Shown: positions 7,596 through 16,509, numbered from the stretch's first letter. The stretch: 64,000 nucleotides of DNA from Pseudomonas vranovensis DSM 16006 (GCF_000425805.1 NZ_AUED01000011.1:186001-250000); one strand, 5' to 3'. Numbers and translations are program-made. Notes: generated by a model not told the origin, from the letters alone.

Positions 7596-8318
7596 TCAGG
7601 CTTGTTGCAATTCAGTCTCCATCAGGTCGATGCAGCGCTGCATCTGAATCCGGCATTGCTCGGCCAGGGCAGGCACGTCCTCTTGGGTCAGGCCGCTGGT
7701 GGCAATGGGGGGCAGGGAGCGGATAATGACTTTGCTGCGGCGCCAGCTGTTGAGGCTCAGGCGCCGGGCGTAGCGGCTGACGCATACAGGCACGATTGGT
7801 ACACCGGCCTCAACGGCCATGTGGAAGGCGCCCTTCTTGAACGGGATCAACTGATCGCCGGCGTTGCGGGTGCCTTCGGGGAATACCCAGATAGAGGTGT
7901 GTTTATCACACAAGGTGCGCGTGGTGGTCTGCATGGCGCGGCGAGCCTGGTAGGCGTTGCCGCGGTCAATCAGCACGTTGCCGCCCAGCCAGAACAACTG
8001 GCCGAACAGTGGAATCCATTTCAGGCTTTTCTTCCCGATGCACACGGTGCGCGGCGGCACCACGTGGCCGAGCACGAACAGGTCATGGTTGGATTGGTGG
8101 TTGGCAACGATCACACAGCCAGGCGGTTGGTCGAACAGCGGGCCGACCTCGGCCTTGACATCGAGGTGCATCAGCCAGGTGGCGGGCAGCCCGTACAGGC
8201 GCGCATAGATACGGCTGTTGTCCGGGTTGAATGGCCGGCACAGGCCGATCAGCACACCGACAATTCCGATGACAACAAAGTGCAGCCCCAACAGGAGCAT
8301 GCGTACAAGAAAAAGCAT
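7596..8318 (-). CDS. 1-acyl-sn-glycerol-3-phosphate acyltransferase
   Basis: This 240-residue PlsC-type protein has a hydrophobic N terminus (about 1-27), the catalytic HX4D box (His74-QSNH-Asp79 in NHQSNHD) and the substrate-binding FPEGTR motif. It would acylate lysophosphatidic acid to phosphatidic acid at the inner membrane. I prefer the ATG at 8318 with GTGAG upstream to an upstream TTG at 8339, which has no ribosome site. Several PlsC paralogues are usual in pseudomonads, so it may not be the essential one. Confidence 0.88.
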   Translation of the reverse strand: MLFLVRMLLLGLHFVVIGIVGVLIGLCRPFNPDNSRIYARLYGLPATWLMHLDVKAEVGPLFDQPPGCVIVANHQSNHDLFVLGHVVPPRTVCIGKKSLKWIPLFGQLFWLGGNVLIDRGNAYQARRAMQTTTRTLCDKHTSIWVFPEGTRNAGDQLIPFKKGAFHMAVEAGVPIVPVCVSRYARRLSLNSWRRSKVIIRSLPPIATSGLTQEDVPALAEQCRIQMQRCIDLMETELQQA

Positions 8319-8397
8319 TTTACGACTCACACCAGGCAAACGCGGCGCAGTGTACGGGTGTGCACTTGCGCGGGCAAACGCTCAATGAGGTCGTAAC

Positions 8398-8429
8398 GGC
8401 CTGATTACGTAACTTTATGCAATCAGGCC
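8398..8429. other. 9-bp inverted repeat between two leftward genes
   Basis: GGCCTGATT and AATCAGGCC are separated by 14 bases and lie 13 bases past the crotonase stop codon. It may be a weak terminator for that gene; no T-run is seen on the minus strand. Confidence 0.4.
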
Positions 8430-8442
8430 TTGGTAGGGGGGA

Positions 8443-9132
8443 TTACCCCATGTGTTCCTGGTCACGGATGATCGCGTCGTCGAGACTGTCGAGCAGGGCT
8501 TTGCGCACCTTGAGTTTGGTGTGCTTGTGCGCGTTCATGTTGATCTTCTTCAACTGGCGCGCAGCGCTCAGGGCTGCTTCCTGCAGTTGCTCGGCAGGCA
8601 CCACCTTGTCGAGGAAGCCGGCATCCACGGCGCTGTTCGGGTCGAACATTTCGGCGTTGATGACCGAGCGGTGGAACGCGGAGCGACGCAGGCGGTCACG
8701 GGCAAGCTCGATACCGGCATGGTGCATGGTCATGCCGATCTGCACTTCGTTCAAGCCGATGCTGAACGGGCCTTCGACGCCGATGCGATAGTCGGCCGAC
8801 AGCAGCAGGAACGCCCCTTTGGCCACGGCATGGCCTGGGCAGGCGACGATGATCGGGAAGGGGTGCGAGAGCATGCGCCGGGCCAGGGTCGAGCCTGCAG
8901 TCACCAGGCTGACGGCTTCCTTGGGGCCGGCGGTCATTACCTTGAGGTCATAGCCGCCGGAGAGAATTCCGGGCTGACCGGTGATAATCACCACCGCGCG
9001 ATCTTGCACAGCCTGGTCCAGGGCGCCGTTGAAGGCGGCAATGACGTCAGGCGAGATGGCGTTGACCTTGCCGTTGCTGAGGGTCAGGGTCGCAATGCCG
9101 TCTTCGAGGTGGTAGGAAATCAGCTCACTCAT
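8443..9132 (-). CDS. Crotonase/enoyl-CoA hydratase family protein
   Basis: A 229-residue crotonase-fold enzyme with the oxyanion-hole segments ILSGGYDLKV and the GHAVAKGAFLLLSADYRIG region, and an EVQIGMTMHH segment. In the second oxyanion region the usual A-G-G is A-K-G, and the acid residues of classical hydratases are not obvious, so a hydratase label is not safe; isomerase, hydrolase or decarboxylase activity on an acyl-CoA is possible. It is a single gene, with AGGAACC upstream of its ATG. Confidence 0.85.
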   Translation of the reverse strand: MSELISYHLEDGIATLTLSNGKVNAISPDVIAAFNGALDQAVQDRAVVIITGQPGILSGGYDLKVMTAGPKEAVSLVTAGSTLARRMLSHPFPIIVACPGHAVAKGAFLLLSADYRIGVEGPFSIGLNEVQIGMTMHHAGIELARDRLRRSAFHRSVINAEMFDPNSAVDAGFLDKVVPAEQLQEAALSAARQLKKINMNAHKHTKLKVRKALLDSLDDAIIRDQEHMG

Positions 9133-9355
9133 GACAGGGTTCCTAAAAGGGGAGTGGAGCAGACGTTACTCAGGCCGGGCAGCGAGGTAAAGCGCTGTGA
9201 CTGACTGGCCGGTCAGCGTTGCTGCCACTTTGCCTTGGCCAGCGGGAGGGTCAAGGTGGGGCCTGCCGAAGCACGCCAGAGATTGGCAGCTATGCCATCT
9301 GCCTCGGTTGTTTTCGTTATCTGGCTTAAGCGCATGAATATTCTGAAAAAAACCT

Positions 9356-9384
9356 TTGCCAAGCGGATCGCTTTCGACTACATT
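9356..9384 (+). promoter_or_regulatory. Sigma-70 promoter for tRNA-Ser
   Basis: TTGCCA, 17 bases, TACATT, followed by a G/C-rich discriminator (AGCGCACC) typical of stable-RNA promoters under stringent control. The start would be near 9391, about 30 bases before the mature tRNA. Confidence 0.65.
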
Positions 9385-9421
9385 AGCGCACCTCGACGGG
9401 CTGAACGGCCTGACGATACCC

Positions 9422-9511
9422 GGTGAAGTGTCCGAGCGGTTGAAGGAGCACGCCTGGAAAGTGTGTATACAGGAAACTGTATCAAGGGTTCGAATCCCTT
9501 CTTCACCGCCA
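9422..9511 (+). tRNA. tRNA-Ser (anticodon GGA)
   Basis: Ninety bases with a 7-bp acceptor stem GGTGAAG/CTTCACC, discriminator G and encoded CCA. The long variable arm marks a class II tRNA, and the anticodon loop CTGGAAA gives GGA, reading UCC/UCU. A terminator with a GAAA tetraloop follows directly. Confidence 0.97.
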
Positions 9512-9518
9512 CTTTTAG

Positions 9519-9555
9519 AAAAGCCCCTGGTCTGAAAAGACCAGGGGCTTTTTGC
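9519..9555 (+). terminator. Rho-independent terminator after tRNA-Ser
   Basis: A 12-bp perfect stem (AGCCCCTGGTCT with its complement) closed by a GAAA tetraloop at 9522-9549, followed by T5. An A-rich upstream side makes it possibly bidirectional, but the TonB receptor gene ending at 9675 is over 100 bases away. Confidence 0.92.
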
Positions 9556-9674
9556 ATTCAGGCTCCATCTAGAAGCCATTGTCTTGTGTCTTGCACGGAA
9601 TCACGGCCGATCGCAGGCTAGCGCCAGCGGCTACAGGCGCTGGATTGCAACCGGTAGCCGTTGTCTCGGCGTTG

Positions 9675-11804
9675 TTAGAAGTTTACGGACGCCGACAGCC
9701 GTGCCGTCCTCGGCGCGCCCTGGAACAGGTAGCCATCGCCCAGGTATTCCCCGGCGTCCCGCCAGTAGCGCTTGTCGAACAGGTTATCCACCATCAGGCG
9801 TACCACGGTGTCGTAGCCACCGATCCGCGTGCTGTAGCGACTGCCCAAATCAAATACCGCATAGCTGCCCACTTCTACCGTTCCGGCCTGATTGGCGTAT
9901 TTGCTGGCGCTGTAGCGGGCCCCGCCCAGCACAGCCAGGCCCGGGATCGGCAGGTTGTAGTCGGCCTGCAAGGTGGCGCGGAAGTTGGGCACGTTGATCG
10001 CCTGGTGATCTTCGAAGTCGGCGGTGCCAGTGTTTTTCACCCGCGCGCGGATGGCCGCAGCGCTGGCGTTGATCTGCAGGCGCTCGGTCAACCAGCCGCT
10101 GGCGCCCAGCTCCAGGCCGATGTTTTTCTGTTGCCCCTGTTGCACGTAGGTGAAGTTGCCTGCGCCGTCCGGCTGTGAATATTGATAAGCCTGGCGCAGC
10201 TGGAACAGTGCCGCACTCAGGCTCATGCGCTGCCAGTCGCGCTTGATGCCGACCTCCAGTTGGTGGGACAGGGTCGGGGCGAGTATCTCGGCAGCGTTGG
10301 TGGAAAACCACGGTGCGGTACCGCCCGTGGAGATCCCCTTGCTGTAGCTGGTGTACAGGGAGATATCCGCACGCGGCTTGTAGATCAATGCGGCGTTGGG
10401 CAGTAGTTGATAGTCGCGGGTGTGCCGGCCGGGGGTGCCGTCTTCAGCAAAGGTCTTTTCATCCAGTCGCACCAGGCGTGCGCCCAGGACTGTTTGCCAC
10501 TGTTCGTTGAAACTGATCCGGTCGCTGGCAAACCCCCCGTACTGGCGGCTGTCCAGGCGGCGGGTGCTATGGCCCACTGTTTTGTCGGACGGTTCGAGTA
10601 TCGGTGTCTGCTGGTAGATATTGCCGCTGCCGATCCATTCGTTGAAATACGGGCGCTGATCCAGGGTACGACGCTGGGCGCTGGCCCCTACGGTCAGTTC
10701 GTGGCCCAGGCCCAGTGCGTCAAATCGGCCATTGAGTGCTGCCTGTGCTTCATCGGTGCGGCGGGTATCGTCGGGGCTGCGGTAGTCGTAGATGTCATAG
10801 TCACCCGCGCTGCTGAAGTACGCACCTTCGCTGGAACCCCAGGCAAAAGCGCTGTAGTCGTCGATCACCACCTTGCTGTGCGAGGCACTCAGGGTGCCGG
10901 TCCAGCTGTCGTTGAAGCGGTACTCGAAGCGCCCGCCCAGGTTCCGCGAGTCGATGCTCACAGGGTTGGCCCATTGCTGGTAGGCCAGACGGTCGTGAGG
11001 ATCGATGTCATGGGGCAGGCTGTTGCCGCCGAGTAATTGATAACCCGGCACCGACCGCTGCTCACGGTGCTGGTACTCGGCATCCAGTTGCAGCAGCGCG
11101 TCGGGGTTGATCTGCCAGTCGAAGGCCAGGGCAGCAAAGTCGCGCTTGCCGTCGGCATGATCGACATAGGAGCGAATGTCTTCATGGGCAAGGTTGGCGC
11201 GCAGGCCGAACTGACGCTCGCTGCCGAACCAGCCACCCAGGTCGGTGGCGATGTAGCGCTCACCTTGCTCGTTGCTCGACACCGTCACCGAGCGTACGTC
11301 TTCAGGGCGCTTGGTGACGTAGTTGATCAGGCCGCCTGGTTCGGCGACGCCACTTTGCAAGCCGGACAAGCCCTTGAGCAATTCCACCTGCTGCTTGTTT
11401 TCCAGCGCAACGCTCTGCTCGCCCGCGATGGTCTGCCCGTTGATCTTGTAGCTGCTGGCGGCATTGAGCTCGAAGCCGCGCACGTTGAAGTTCTCGTAGT
11501 AGCCGATCGGCGCGTAGCTTTCGCCCACCGAGGCGTCGCTTTGCAGGAGTTCGCTGAGTGTTCGCACCTGGCGATCGACGATCAACTGTTGGCTGAACAC
11601 GGCAACCGACGCGGGCGTCTCCAGCAAGGGGGCTGGCGCAAAACCTGCCACCGACGCGTCATCAACCTGATAGCCGTCGCTGTACACCTCGGACACCTTC
11701 ACGGGGGCCAGTGTGATGCTGTCCTGCGCCAAACTGTGCGAGGCGGGCAGGGCCAGGCTCAAACCGAGCAGGCTCAAGGACAGGTGAGGGCGGGGCAGGG
11801 ACAT
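9675..11804 (-). CDS. TonB-dependent siderophore receptor
   Basis: The 709-residue precursor has a signal peptide (to about residue 26, LPASHSLAQ), a TonB-box-like segment ITLAPVKVSE, a plug domain (about 55-165, with VRGFELN and the GLINYVTKRP segment) and a 22-strand barrel ending in Phe (SVNF), required for outer-membrane insertion. It imports an iron chelate using TonB energy. No signalling N-terminal extension is present, so it is not an ECF-sigma transducer. The ligand cannot be read; the plug resembles hydroxamate/catecholate receptors. No regulator, synthesis or inner-membrane transport gene is adjacent, suggesting xenosiderophore use. Confidence 0.9.
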   Translation of the reverse strand: MSLPRPHLSLSLLGLSLALPASHSLAQDSITLAPVKVSEVYSDGYQVDDASVAGFAPAPLLETPASVAVFSQQLIVDRQVRTLSELLQSDASVGESYAPIGYYENFNVRGFELNAASSYKINGQTIAGEQSVALENKQQVELLKGLSGLQSGVAEPGGLINYVTKRPEDVRSVTVSSNEQGERYIATDLGGWFGSERQFGLRANLAHEDIRSYVDHADGKRDFAALAFDWQINPDALLQLDAEYQHREQRSVPGYQLLGGNSLPHDIDPHDRLAYQQWANPVSIDSRNLGGRFEYRFNDSWTGTLSASHSKVVIDDYSAFAWGSSEGAYFSSAGDYDIYDYRSPDDTRRTDEAQAALNGRFDALGLGHELTVGASAQRRTLDQRPYFNEWIGSGNIYQQTPILEPSDKTVGHSTRRLDSRQYGGFASDRISFNEQWQTVLGARLVRLDEKTFAEDGTPGRHTRDYQLLPNAALIYKPRADISLYTSYSKGISTGGTAPWFSTNAAEILAPTLSHQLEVGIKRDWQRMSLSAALFQLRQAYQYSQPDGAGNFTYVQQGQQKNIGLELGASGWLTERLQINASAAAIRARVKNTGTADFEDHQAINVPNFRATLQADYNLPIPGLAVLGGARYSASKYANQAGTVEVGSYAVFDLGSRYSTRIGGYDTVVRLMVDNLFDKRYWRDAGEYLGDGYLFQGAPRTARLSASVNF

Positions 11805-12006
11805 GCAGAAGGCTCCTTGATGGCATGCAGCAGGCGCACCGTTATGCCTCGATGCGGTCCGGGGTGAATTCGAAGAACGGATGGGGAGTCAGGCTTGCCG
11901 GCATTGCGCCAGGCAGGCGGGCGGGCATCTTAGCAGGGGTGACCGGGTCGCGGTGCCCCTGTTTGCGCAGTGCTTGGTATCAATGACGAACCAGGCGCAG
12001 GGCGAT

Positions 12007-12387
12007 TCAGCGGTTGGTGGCGGGCAACACTTGCCGGCGCCACTGGCCGTTGATTTTCGACCAGGTCTTGCCGTCGGTGATGGCCATCAGCTTGCGACCA
12101 TCCTTGAAGGTAGCGAGGAAGGTCACCTCCTCTTCCTTGCCGCCCAGCCAGAGGCCGGCAATCAGGCCGACGGGGCCTGCCACCAGCGCCCCCGCCACGC
12201 CCCAACCCAAGGCGCTGCCCAGGCGGCGACTGGACTCCTGATTGGCAACGATAAGGTCGCGGATACGGGTAAGGGCGATTTTTTCCCCGGGGTTGGGGCT
12301 GCGGCAGGTCTTGAGTGTGAGCGATCCATTGCGAAATTCGCCCTCACCTTGCAAGAAATCGCCGGACTGGACCGTGAGTCTTGTCAT
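12007..12387 (-). CDS. Small glycine-zipper-like hypothetical protein
   Basis: The 126-residue protein is polar at both ends with a central segment rich in Gly/Ala/Leu (LGSALGWGVAGALVAGPVGLIAGLWLGG), like a glycine-zipper or a single/double membrane-insertion hairpin. No signal peptide is visible. I chose the ATG at 12387 (MTRLTVQSG) rather than 12420. The family is unknown to me; similar small proteins are found as conserved hypotheticals in Pseudomonas. A perfect 10-bp inverted repeat lies between it and the MFS gene. Confidence 0.65.
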   Translation of the reverse strand: MTRLTVQSGDFLQGEGEFRNGSLTLKTCRSPNPGEKIALTRIRDLIVANQESSRRLGSALGWGVAGALVAGPVGLIAGLWLGGKEEEVTFLATFKDGRKLMAITDGKTWSKINGQWRRQVLPATNR

Positions 12388-12456
12388 TGTGTCATCCGAT
12401 TTGAAGGGGCTGTTGACCAATCCCTACTCAGCGCTCGGGGCGGCTACAAGTCAATG

Positions 12457-12481
12457 CTCAGGCGACGGAGGGTCGCCTGAG
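12457..12481. other. Perfect 10-bp inverted repeat upstream of the small hypothetical gene
   Basis: CTCAGGCGAC and its complement are separated by 5 bases. It sits 9 bases past the MFS stop codon and may end that transcript, though it lacks a T-run. Confidence 0.5.
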
Positions 12482-12490
12482 CGGTGCCGC

Positions 12491-13684
12491 TCACGCCGTG
12501 CGCGCGCCCAGATTGCGCTGGCGTTCGGCCAGGCTCCAGACCAGCAAGGCCAAGCTGCCGATGACAAGGCCGGCAATCACAATGGCATTCCAGCCATGGG
12601 CCTGGAACAGTTGGGTGCCGAGCAACGACCCCAGCGCTCCGCCTATGAAGTAGCAGGTGATGTAGCCGGCGTTGAGGCGGTTGCGCGCTTCCGGACGCAG
12701 GGCGATCACCGCATTCTGGTTGCTCACATGCACCAGTTGCACGGCCAGGTCCAGCAACAGCACGCCGATCAACAGGGCCACCAGTGATGTCTGGGCAAAA
12801 CCCAGGGGGATCCAGGACAGCAGCAACGCCAGCAGCCCGACCGTCGTCCCCAACGGCCCCTTGCCGCGGTCGGCCAGCCGGCCGGCCCAGTTGGCCGAGA
12901 GCGCACCGGCAGCACCCGCCAGGCCGAACAGGCCGATGACCGCGTCGGAATAGTGATAGGGCTCGGCCGCCAGGAGAAAGGCCAGGGGAGTCCAGAACAG
13001 GGCGAACAGGCTGAAGGCCAGCAAGCCGAGCAGCGAGCGCAGGCGTAGCACTGGCTCATCGACGAACAGGCGAAACACAGAACCGATCAGTGCCGGGTAG
13101 TTGAGCCCGGCATGCTGGTGCCGCTCAGGCAGCGCGCGATACAACGCAATGGCACACACTGCCATCAATGCGGCGGCGAGCAGGTAAATGCTGCGCCAGC
13201 CGCCGAGCTCGGCCATGAAGCCGGCGGCGGTGCGCGCCAGGAGAATGCCCAGCAACAGCCCGCTCATCAAGGTTCCAACCACTCGGCCCCGTTGGCTCGG
13301 GTCACTCAGGCCGGCAGCCATGGGCACCAGCACCTGGGCCACCACCGAGAACAGACCGGTCAGCGTCGTGCCCAGCAACAGCCAGAAAAGGCTTGGCGAG
13401 AAGGCACTTATCAACAGCCCCAGCGTGCTGATGCCAATCATGCTGACAATCAGTCGGCGTTGCTCGAACAGGTCGCCCAAAGGCGCCAGCAGCAACAAGC
13501 CGGCGCCATAACTCAACTGGGCGGCAATGACGATGGCCCCGGCACTGGCAGTGGTCAGGCCGAAATGCTCGGCAATGCTGTGCAATAGCGGCTGGGCGTA
13601 GTAGTTGCTGGCTACGGCGAGGCCGGTGGCAGTCGCCATCAGCAGGATCAGGCCGCGGCTCAAGGGGGAGGTGGAGGTGGTCAT
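12491..13684 (-). CDS. MFS transporter (drug/metabolite efflux type)
   Basis: The 397-residue protein has about 12 hydrophobic helices and the MFS loop 2-3 motif LGDLFEQRRL. It is a proton-driven inner-membrane transporter of the group that includes YfcJ/YbcL-like efflux proteins; the substrate cannot be inferred. It is divergent from a LysR regulator, 106 bases away, the standard arrangement in which the regulator controls the transporter and itself. Confidence 0.88.
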   Translation of the reverse strand: MTTSTSPLSRGLILLMATATGLAVASNYYAQPLLHSIAEHFGLTTASAGAIVIAAQLSYGAGLLLLAPLGDLFEQRRLIVSMIGISTLGLLISAFSPSLFWLLLGTTLTGLFSVVAQVLVPMAAGLSDPSQRGRVVGTLMSGLLLGILLARTAAGFMAELGGWRSIYLLAAALMAVCAIALYRALPERHQHAGLNYPALIGSVFRLFVDEPVLRLRSLLGLLAFSLFALFWTPLAFLLAAEPYHYSDAVIGLFGLAGAAGALSANWAGRLADRGKGPLGTTVGLLALLLSWIPLGFAQTSLVALLIGVLLLDLAVQLVHVSNQNAVIALRPEARNRLNAGYITCYFIGGALGSLLGTQLFQAHGWNAIVIAGLVIGSLALLVWSLAERQRNLGARTA

Positions 13685-13769
13685 GGACCGTCTCGATCAG
13701 TGGCAGTTAGGAAGTGACAGTATCGGAAATACGCTAGCATGACGCCAATGTATCGTTTTCATTCTATCC

Positions 13770-13784
13770 ATCTTGAAAATAGAT
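13770..13784. promoter_or_regulatory. LysR-type binding site in the MFS/LysR divergent region
   Basis: ATCT-N7-AGAT is a perfect partial palindrome containing the T-N11-A core. It ends 6 bases before the lysR ATG, where binding would repress the regulator's own gene. Confidence 0.5.
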
Positions 13785-13790
13785 TGATCC

Positions 13791-14678
13791 ATGAACCTCA
13801 AGCAAATCGAATATGCCCTCGCAGTCGTGGATACCGGCAGCTTCACCCGCGCCGCAGAGCGTTGCCACGTCGTGCAGTCGGCCCTCAGTCACCAGATCGC
13901 CCGGCTGGAGGAAACCCTTGGTGTCAGCCTGTTCGAGCGTAGCTCGCGGCGGGTACGCCTGACTCCAGCGGGCGAGGCATTCGTGCAGAGCGCCCGGCCC
14001 GCACTGGAGGCCACCCGGCGAATTGCCGAAGACGTGGCTGCCGCCTGTGGCGAGGTGCGTGGGCAGTTGTCCATCGGCGAGATTACCTCGCTGACCGAAC
14101 TGGACCTGGTCGACTTGCTGGCCGGTTTTCATCGCCAGTATCCACGAGTGGATATCCGCTGGCTGATGGCCAAGAGCGAACTGCTGATTGCTGACGTACG
14201 CGAGCGGCGACTGGATGTGGGGTTCATCGGTGTGTGGCCGGGGGAGCGCCTTGAAGGCGTCGAGTACCGTCTTGTGGCCGAAGAGGAGTTGGTGGCGGTA
14301 TTGGCCCTGGATCATCCACTGGTGGTGGTCGAGGGCTTGTCGTTGGCGCACCTGGAAAACCAGCCGCTTGTGGATTTTCCGGCGGGAACGGGCGCCCGTC
14401 GCCAGACCGACGAGGCGTTCGCTGCTGCCGGCTTGGGCCATCGAGTGCAGTTCGAGGTGACCAATGTTCGCCTGGTCGAGAAATTCGTCCAGCGCAAGCT
14501 GGCAGTGGGGTTGGTGCCGGCGCGTATTGCCGAGTCGTTCAGGGAGGTGGCCATTGCAGCCGTACGCGATGCACCGCGGCGCCACCTCTATGTGATCTGG
14601 TCGAAAAACCCTACTCCGGCCGCCAGGGCGTTTGTTCAGATGATTGAACAAAGCCTGGACGCCAAGCAAGGAGGTTGA
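13791..14678 (+). CDS. LysR-family transcriptional regulator (next to MFS gene)
   Basis: The 295-residue protein has the N-terminal winged helix (MNLKQIEYALAVVDTGSFTRAAERCHVVQSALSHQIARLE) and the usual periplasmic-binding-like effector domain (about 90-295). It is divergent to the MFS transporter, which is its likely target, and convergent with the SDR gene (5 bases between stop codons). The inducer is unknown. Confidence 0.9.
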   Translation: MNLKQIEYALAVVDTGSFTRAAERCHVVQSALSHQIARLEETLGVSLFERSSRRVRLTPAGEAFVQSARPALEATRRIAEDVAAACGEVRGQLSIGEITSLTELDLVDLLAGFHRQYPRVDIRWLMAKSELLIADVRERRLDVGFIGVWPGERLEGVEYRLVAEEELVAVLALDHPLVVVEGLSLAHLENQPLVDFPAGTGARRQTDEAFAAAGLGHRVQFEVTNVRLVEKFVQRKLAVGLVPARIAESFREVAIAAVRDAPRRHLYVIWSKNPTPAARAFVQMIEQSLDAKQGG

Positions 14679-14683
14679 CTGCA

Positions 14684-15433
14684 TCAGGCAGCGAAGCCGC
14701 CATCGATGGTCAGGCTGGCACCGGTGATATAAGCCGCATCGGGACTGGCCAGGTAAGCAACGAAGCTGGCGATTTCTTCGACTTCGCCGTATCGCCCCAC
14801 TGCCATGTAGCCCATCAGGCTTTCAGCGAACTCGCCCTTGGCCGGATTCATCTCGGTATCCACCGGGCCGGGTTGCACATTGTTGATGGTGATGCCCAAT
14901 GGGCCGAGGTCCCTTGCCAGGCCGCGGGTCAGGCCGACCAGCGCCGACTTGCTCATGGCGTAGGGGCCGCCACCGGCAAAGGGCATGCGTTCGGCGTTGG
15001 TACTGCCGATGTTGATGATGCGTCCGCCCTGGCCCATATGCCGGGCCGCGGCCTGCGTGGCAACGAAGACACTGCGCACGTTGACCGCAAGGGTGCGGTC
15101 GAAGTCGTTCAGGTCGAACTCCAGCAAGGGCGCAACGGCCAGTACACCGGCGTTGTTGACCAGGATGTCCAGCCTGCCAAACGTATCCACCGTGGTTTGC
15201 ACGGCTTGCTGCACGGCGCTGGCATCGGCGCTGTCAGCCTGGATGGCGAGGGCTTTGCCACCGTTGGCAATGATGCTTTGTTGCAGCGCCTGGGCCTGTT
15301 CGGTGGCGTGGGCGTAGGTAAAGGCGACACGGGCGCCTTCGGCGGCCAGGCGTTTGACGATTGCGGCGCCGATACCGCGTGAACCGCCCTGGACCAGGGC
15401 CACTTTGCCGTTGAGGCGAATTTGGGTCGACAT
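14684..15433 (-). CDS. Short-chain dehydrogenase/reductase
   Basis: A 249-residue classical SDR: cofactor motif GGSRGIGAA near residue 18, NNAG at about 91-94, and the catalytic Tyr/Lys in YAMSKSAL. The residue after the first strand suggests NADP(H). It resembles 3-oxoacyl-ACP reductase (FabG)-like oxidoreductases of unknown substrate. Start at 15433 has GGGAGC upstream. A divergent LysR gene (15557) probably controls it. Confidence 0.9.
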   Translation of the reverse strand: MSTQIRLNGKVALVQGGSRGIGAAIVKRLAAEGARVAFTYAHATEQAQALQQSIIANGGKALAIQADSADASAVQQAVQTTVDTFGRLDILVNNAGVLAVAPLLEFDLNDFDRTLAVNVRSVFVATQAAARHMGQGGRIINIGSTNAERMPFAGGGPYAMSKSALVGLTRGLARDLGPLGITINNVQPGPVDTEMNPAKGEFAESLMGYMAVGRYGEVEEIASFVAYLASPDAAYITGASLTIDGGFAA

Positions 15434-15492
15434 GCTGTGCTCCCGAAAGAACAAGGCCGAATGCCTTGGATGACGCCCAGTATCGGCGCCGT

Positions 15493-15516
15493 ATTACCCT
15501 CTGAATAGCCGGTAAT
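15493..15516. promoter_or_regulatory. Candidate LysR operator between SDR and LysR genes
   Basis: ATTACC and GGTAAT form an inverted repeat 12 bases apart, just upstream of a -10-like TATAGT at 15520-15525 for the LysR gene. Position and symmetry fit a shared operator. Confidence 0.45.
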
Positions 15517-15556
15517 CGCTATAGTCTGTGTAAACCACAAGTATGGAATTGTCGCC

Positions 15557-16489
15557 TTGGAAACCTTCAGCAGTCTCGAATGCTTTGTGCGCAGTGCAGA
15601 AGTGGGCAGCTTCGCCGAGGCTGCCCGCCGCTTGAGCCTGACGCCGGCGGCGGTGGGCAAGAACGTCGCACGCCTGGAGGCGAACCTGGGCGTGCGCCTG
15701 TTCCAGCGCAGCACCCGACGCTTGACCCTGACCGAAGCCGGCCAGCGGTTTCTGGGGGAGGTGGCGGGGAGCCTGCAGACCATCCAGTATGCGGTGGCCA
15801 ACCTGGCCAGCGCTGAGGGGCAGCCGACCGGCACCTTGAAGGTAAGCATGGGCACGGTGTTCGGGCGTTTGTACATCGTGCCGCTGTTGGGCGAATTTCT
15901 GCAGCGCTATCCGGCCATCAGCCCGGACTGGCACTTCGATAATCGTCAGGTCGACCTGATCGGCCAGGGTTTTGATGCCGCGATCGGTGGCGGCTTTGAT
16001 CTGCCCCAGGGGGTGGTGGCGCGCAAGTTGACCCCGGCACACCGGATTCTGGTGGCGGCCCCGGCGTTCATCGAGCGCCACTCGCCGATCAGGCAGCCCG
16101 GCGATTTGCAGGCATTGGACGGCATCCTCATACGTTCACCGCAGACCGGGCGGGTACGTTCCTGGCCATTGACCAATCAGCAGCAGGAACAAAGCCCGTT
16201 GAACATTCGGGTGCGCATGACCATGAGTGACTCGGAGGCTGCCTGCGCGGCTGCGCAGCAGGGGTTGGGCGTGGCACTGGTGAGCATGCCGTTCGCGGTG
16301 CCCTACCTTGAGGCGGCAAGCCTGGTGCGGGTACTGCCGGACTGGTATGTGGATGACGGTAACATCTCGCTCTACTACGCAGAGCACAAGCTGCTACCGG
16401 GCAAGACGCGAGCCTTCGTGGATTTCGTCCTCGAGCAGTTTGCAGCCCAGGGCCTGGCACAGAAGTTCGACGCAAGCCTCAATCGGTAG
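15557..16489 (+). CDS. LysR-family transcriptional regulator (next to SDR gene)
   Basis: The 310-residue protein has the helix-turn-helix domain typical of LysR proteins (ETFSSLECFVRSAEVGSF, LARLEANLGVRLFQR-type recognition region) and the effector domain. Initiation is from TTG at 15557; the only nearby ATG (15543) is out of frame. The effector domain belongs to the group that regulates divergent oxidoreductases. Its stop codon TAG lies inside a REP-like sequence. Confidence 0.87.
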   Translation: METFSSLECFVRSAEVGSFAEAARRLSLTPAAVGKNVARLEANLGVRLFQRSTRRLTLTEAGQRFLGEVAGSLQTIQYAVANLASAEGQPTGTLKVSMGTVFGRLYIVPLLGEFLQRYPAISPDWHFDNRQVDLIGQGFDAAIGGGFDLPQGVVARKLTPAHRILVAAPAFIERHSPIRQPGDLQALDGILIRSPQTGRVRSWPLTNQQQEQSPLNIRVRMTMSDSEAACAAAQQGLGVALVSMPFAVPYLEAASLVRVLPDWYVDDGNISLYYAEHKLLPGKTRAFVDFVLEQFAAQGLAQKFDASLNR

Positions 16490-16509
16490 GCGCGGACCTG
16501 CCCCGCGAT
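16486..16509. repeat. REP-like element
   Basis: GTAGGCGCGGACCTGCCCCG and following bases match the pseudomonad REP core with two differences. It fills the gap between convergent genes and provides the stop codon of the LysR gene. Confidence 0.6.

Noticed and set aside
11805..12006. Fur box upstream of the TonB receptor
   Set aside because: No stretch resembling GATAATGATAATCATTATC was seen.
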